From Alphaproteobacteria bacterium (GTDB taxonomy: Bacteria; Pseudomonadota; Alphaproteobacteria; Rhizobiales; Hyphomicrobiaceae), in assembly GCA_024279745.1 (NCBI GenBank), contig JAJRRE010000082.1, forward strand, positions 1 through 6,164: a DNA stretch of 6,164 nt. The letters run 5' to 3'. A program made the translations under genes and the position numbers. Below the pieces are notes generated by a model. The model was not told the origin of the DNA. It worked only from the letters and a program-made list of their open reading frames with translations, and made no database searches. Every line of letters starts with the position of its first letter. Position 1 is the stretch's first letter. Shown piece after piece: positions 4,664 through 6,164 of the stretch.

Positions 4664-6164
4664 TCAGTCGCTGGAGAAGGCCCGTTGCCACCAGCCTTTT
4701 CGGCTGGGCCCAGCTTTGTCGCTTGCCGGTTCGCTGGCTGAAGGCGGCGGCGCGACCTCGGCAGGCGTTTTTGCTTCGGCTTTGGCTTTGCTATCGGCGC
4801 GTTTGGCCGGGGTTTTTCTGGCGGCTGGCTTAGCTCTTGATTTTGCCTTCGAAGCGGTGCCAGTGCCGGTGTCATTTGTTGCTGCGCCGCCTTCTTGTTC
4901 GGCGTCTTGGCTTTTGGCGCGTGCGGGGGCTCTGGAGCGGCGACGGGTCTGTTTGGCAGCGGGTTGATCGATCACGCCATCACCGAGGTCGCTGGCAGTG
5001 CGTGCCGTCGGGGCGCCGCCATGCAAAGCTGGCAGGTCGCCAAGATCAGGCTGGTCGCCGCTGCCGGGAATATCGCCCGTGTCGGACGGCGATAGGGGCG
5101 CGGCACTATCTGCAGGTTGGTTGTCTGCAGAGCCGTTGGTCTCCTGCCCTTGCTCCTGGTCTGTCGCGGGGTCTTGTGCATTTTGTTGGCGTTCGCGATT
5201 ACGGCGTCCCCCACGGCGGCCACGGCGACGTGTCCGACGGGGTTTGGCATCTCCATCGACAGTGACGCCATCGTCACCGTTGCTGTCCGCGGTTTCTTGT
5301 CCAGCCGCCTCGGCGGCGCTTTGTTCGGGGTCTTGCTGTCTATCGCCTTGGTCATGGCGCACGCCGTTCACATCATCGGATGCGGGCGAAGAGGATGCGG
5401 GCGAAGATGCGCCATCGCCGCGATCTGCGCGACCTCCACGCCGCCGGCGCCGTCGCCGGGGTTTCTTCTGCTCGGCTTCAGCGTCATCACCTTGCCGTTC
5501 TGTGTTGGTTTGTTCAGTGCTGGCTTGTTCTGTGCCGGCTCGCCCTGAACCAGCCGCTTCTACTGTACCGTTTTCAAAGCCCCATTCCATTTTCACGGCA
5601 GTATTTCGCGGCCGGCGATGAGGCTCGCTCTGCACCACTGATTTTTCAATAGTGAAATTGGCGCCCTGCATCGCATCGGACGCCTCGACCGTGAGGCCGA
5701 TACCATAGCGATCTTCCATCTCATTAATAAAAGCGCGCTTATGATTGAGGATGTACAGCGCGACGGTTGGCGTGGTCGAGGCGGTCAAGGAGTGCCGTGC
5801 GTTACCCAGCAGCGCATCTTCCAAAGCCCGCAAAACGGCCAGAGCCACAGATTCGGTTGAGCGAATGACGCCGGTGCCGGTGCAATGGGGACACTGCGTC
5901 GTGGAGCCTTCCAGGACGCCGGTGCGCATCCGTTGGCGCGACATCTCAAGCAGGCCAAAATGCGAGATACGGCCCACTTGAATGCGCGCGCGGTCATTCT
6001 TGAGACATTCCTTGATTTTGCGTTCAACGGCCCGGTTATTGCGCTTTTCTTCCATGTCGATGAAATCGATCACGATCAGCCCGGCCAGATCGCGCAGCTT
6101 TAACTGGCGCGCCAATTCCTCGGCCGCTTCCAGATTGGTGTTGACCGCCGTTTGCTCGATGGAA
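4664..6164 (-). CDS. rne: Ribonuclease E, C-terminal part (5' end outside window)
   Basis: The 499 visible residues are the last part of RNase E, the endonuclease that starts mRNA decay and processes rRNA and tRNA precursors and scaffolds the degradosome. The visible fragment starts SIEQTAVNTNLEAAEELARQ, then LRDLAGLIVIDFIDM, which carries the catalytic Asp equivalent to E. coli D346 (fragment residue 33). CPHCTGTG (91-98) is the Zn-link that holds the dimer. The conserved part ends near residue 180. The remaining 315 or so residues are a disordered scaffold with three Arg-rich RNA-binding blocks (about 233-245, 307-325, 405-415) separated by acidic, Gln/Asp/Glu-rich stretches, then a Lys/Ala-rich segment (about 438-466). 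The protein ends RKGWWQRAFSSD; a terminal GWW motif is known in Caulobacter RNase E as the PNPase-binding site. The stop is TGA at 4664-4666. The S1 domain, 5' sensor and first catalytic Asp lie outside the window. Length and motifs make RNase E more likely than RNase G. Confidence 0.96.
   Translation of the reverse strand, partial: SIEQTAVNTNLEAAEELARQLKLRDLAGLIVIDFIDMEEKRNNRAVERKIKECLKNDRARIQVGRISHFGLLEMSRQRMRTGVLEGSTTQCPHCTGTGVIRSTESVALAVLRALEDALLGNARHSLTASTTPTVALYILNHKRAFINEMEDRYGIGLTVEASDAMQGANFTIEKSVVQSEPHRRPRNTAVKMEWGFENGTVEAAGSGRAGTEQASTEQTNTERQGDDAEAEQKKPRRRRRRRGGRADRGDGASSPASSSPASDDVNGVRHDQGDRQQDPEQSAAEAAGQETADSNGDDGVTVDGDAKPRRTRRRGRRGGRRNRERQQNAQDPATDQEQGQETNGSADNQPADSAAPLSPSDTGDIPGSGDQPDLGDLPALHGGAPTARTASDLGDGVIDQPAAKQTRRRSRAPARAKSQDAEQEGGAATNDTGTGTASKAKSRAKPAARKTPAKRADSKAKAEAKTPAEVAPPPSASEPASDKAGPSRKGWWQRAFSSD

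Noticed and set aside
4664..6115. Start of the rne frame at 6115
   Set aside because: The codon at 6115 is TTG, and the frame continues upstream with SIEQTAVNTNLEAAEE, a conserved RNase E block. The real start is beyond the window.

Overview
The window looks like chromosome from an alphaproteobacterium, most likely of the Hyphomicrobiales (Rhizobiales). The clues are the RNase E tail ending in a GWW motif, a GloB and methyltransferase pair of alphaproteobacterial type, a NYN-LOTUS protein typical of the group, and a 50-bp palindromic intergenic element that resembles the 'AGAGCA...TGCTCT' repeats I remember from that order. This placement rests on recognition from memory, not on a search.

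Layout from left to right. (1) Positions 1-1809, minus strand: a large NYN-domain protein (putative metal-dependent ribonuclease fold plus LOTUS/OST-HTH domain, a long Pro/Gln/Ala linker, and a conserved C-terminal domain). Its 3' end lies outside the window. (2) 1810-2121: an intergenic stretch with no gene I can support. (3) 2122-2892, minus: gloB, hydroxyacylglutathione hydrolase (glyoxalase II), complete with all metal ligands. (4) 2893-3383: a divergent intergenic region with a 12-bp tandem repeat array, a 50-bp palindromic element and two neighbouring hairpins. (5) 3384-4115, plus: a class I SAM-dependent methyltransferase. (6) 4116-4663: a convergent intergenic region that holds a 172-bp direct duplication and a cluster of hairpins. 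(7) 4664-6164, minus: the C-terminal part of RNase E (rne); its N-terminal S1 and 5'-sensor regions lie outside the window.

Functionally, gloB detoxifies the glutathione adduct of methylglyoxal. A divergent methyltransferase beside gloB recalls the gloB-yafS arrangement of E. coli. RNase E is the core of the RNA degradosome, and the NYN-LOTUS protein is a second probable RNA-processing enzyme, though nothing in the sequence ties the two together. The protein genes are ordinary for the lineage. The unusual content is in the two large intergenic regions, above all the 172-bp duplication downstream of rne: its two copies are almost identical except for a 22-bp core in which half the bases differ. 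I see no CRISPR array, tRNA, rRNA, insertion sequence or phage gene.
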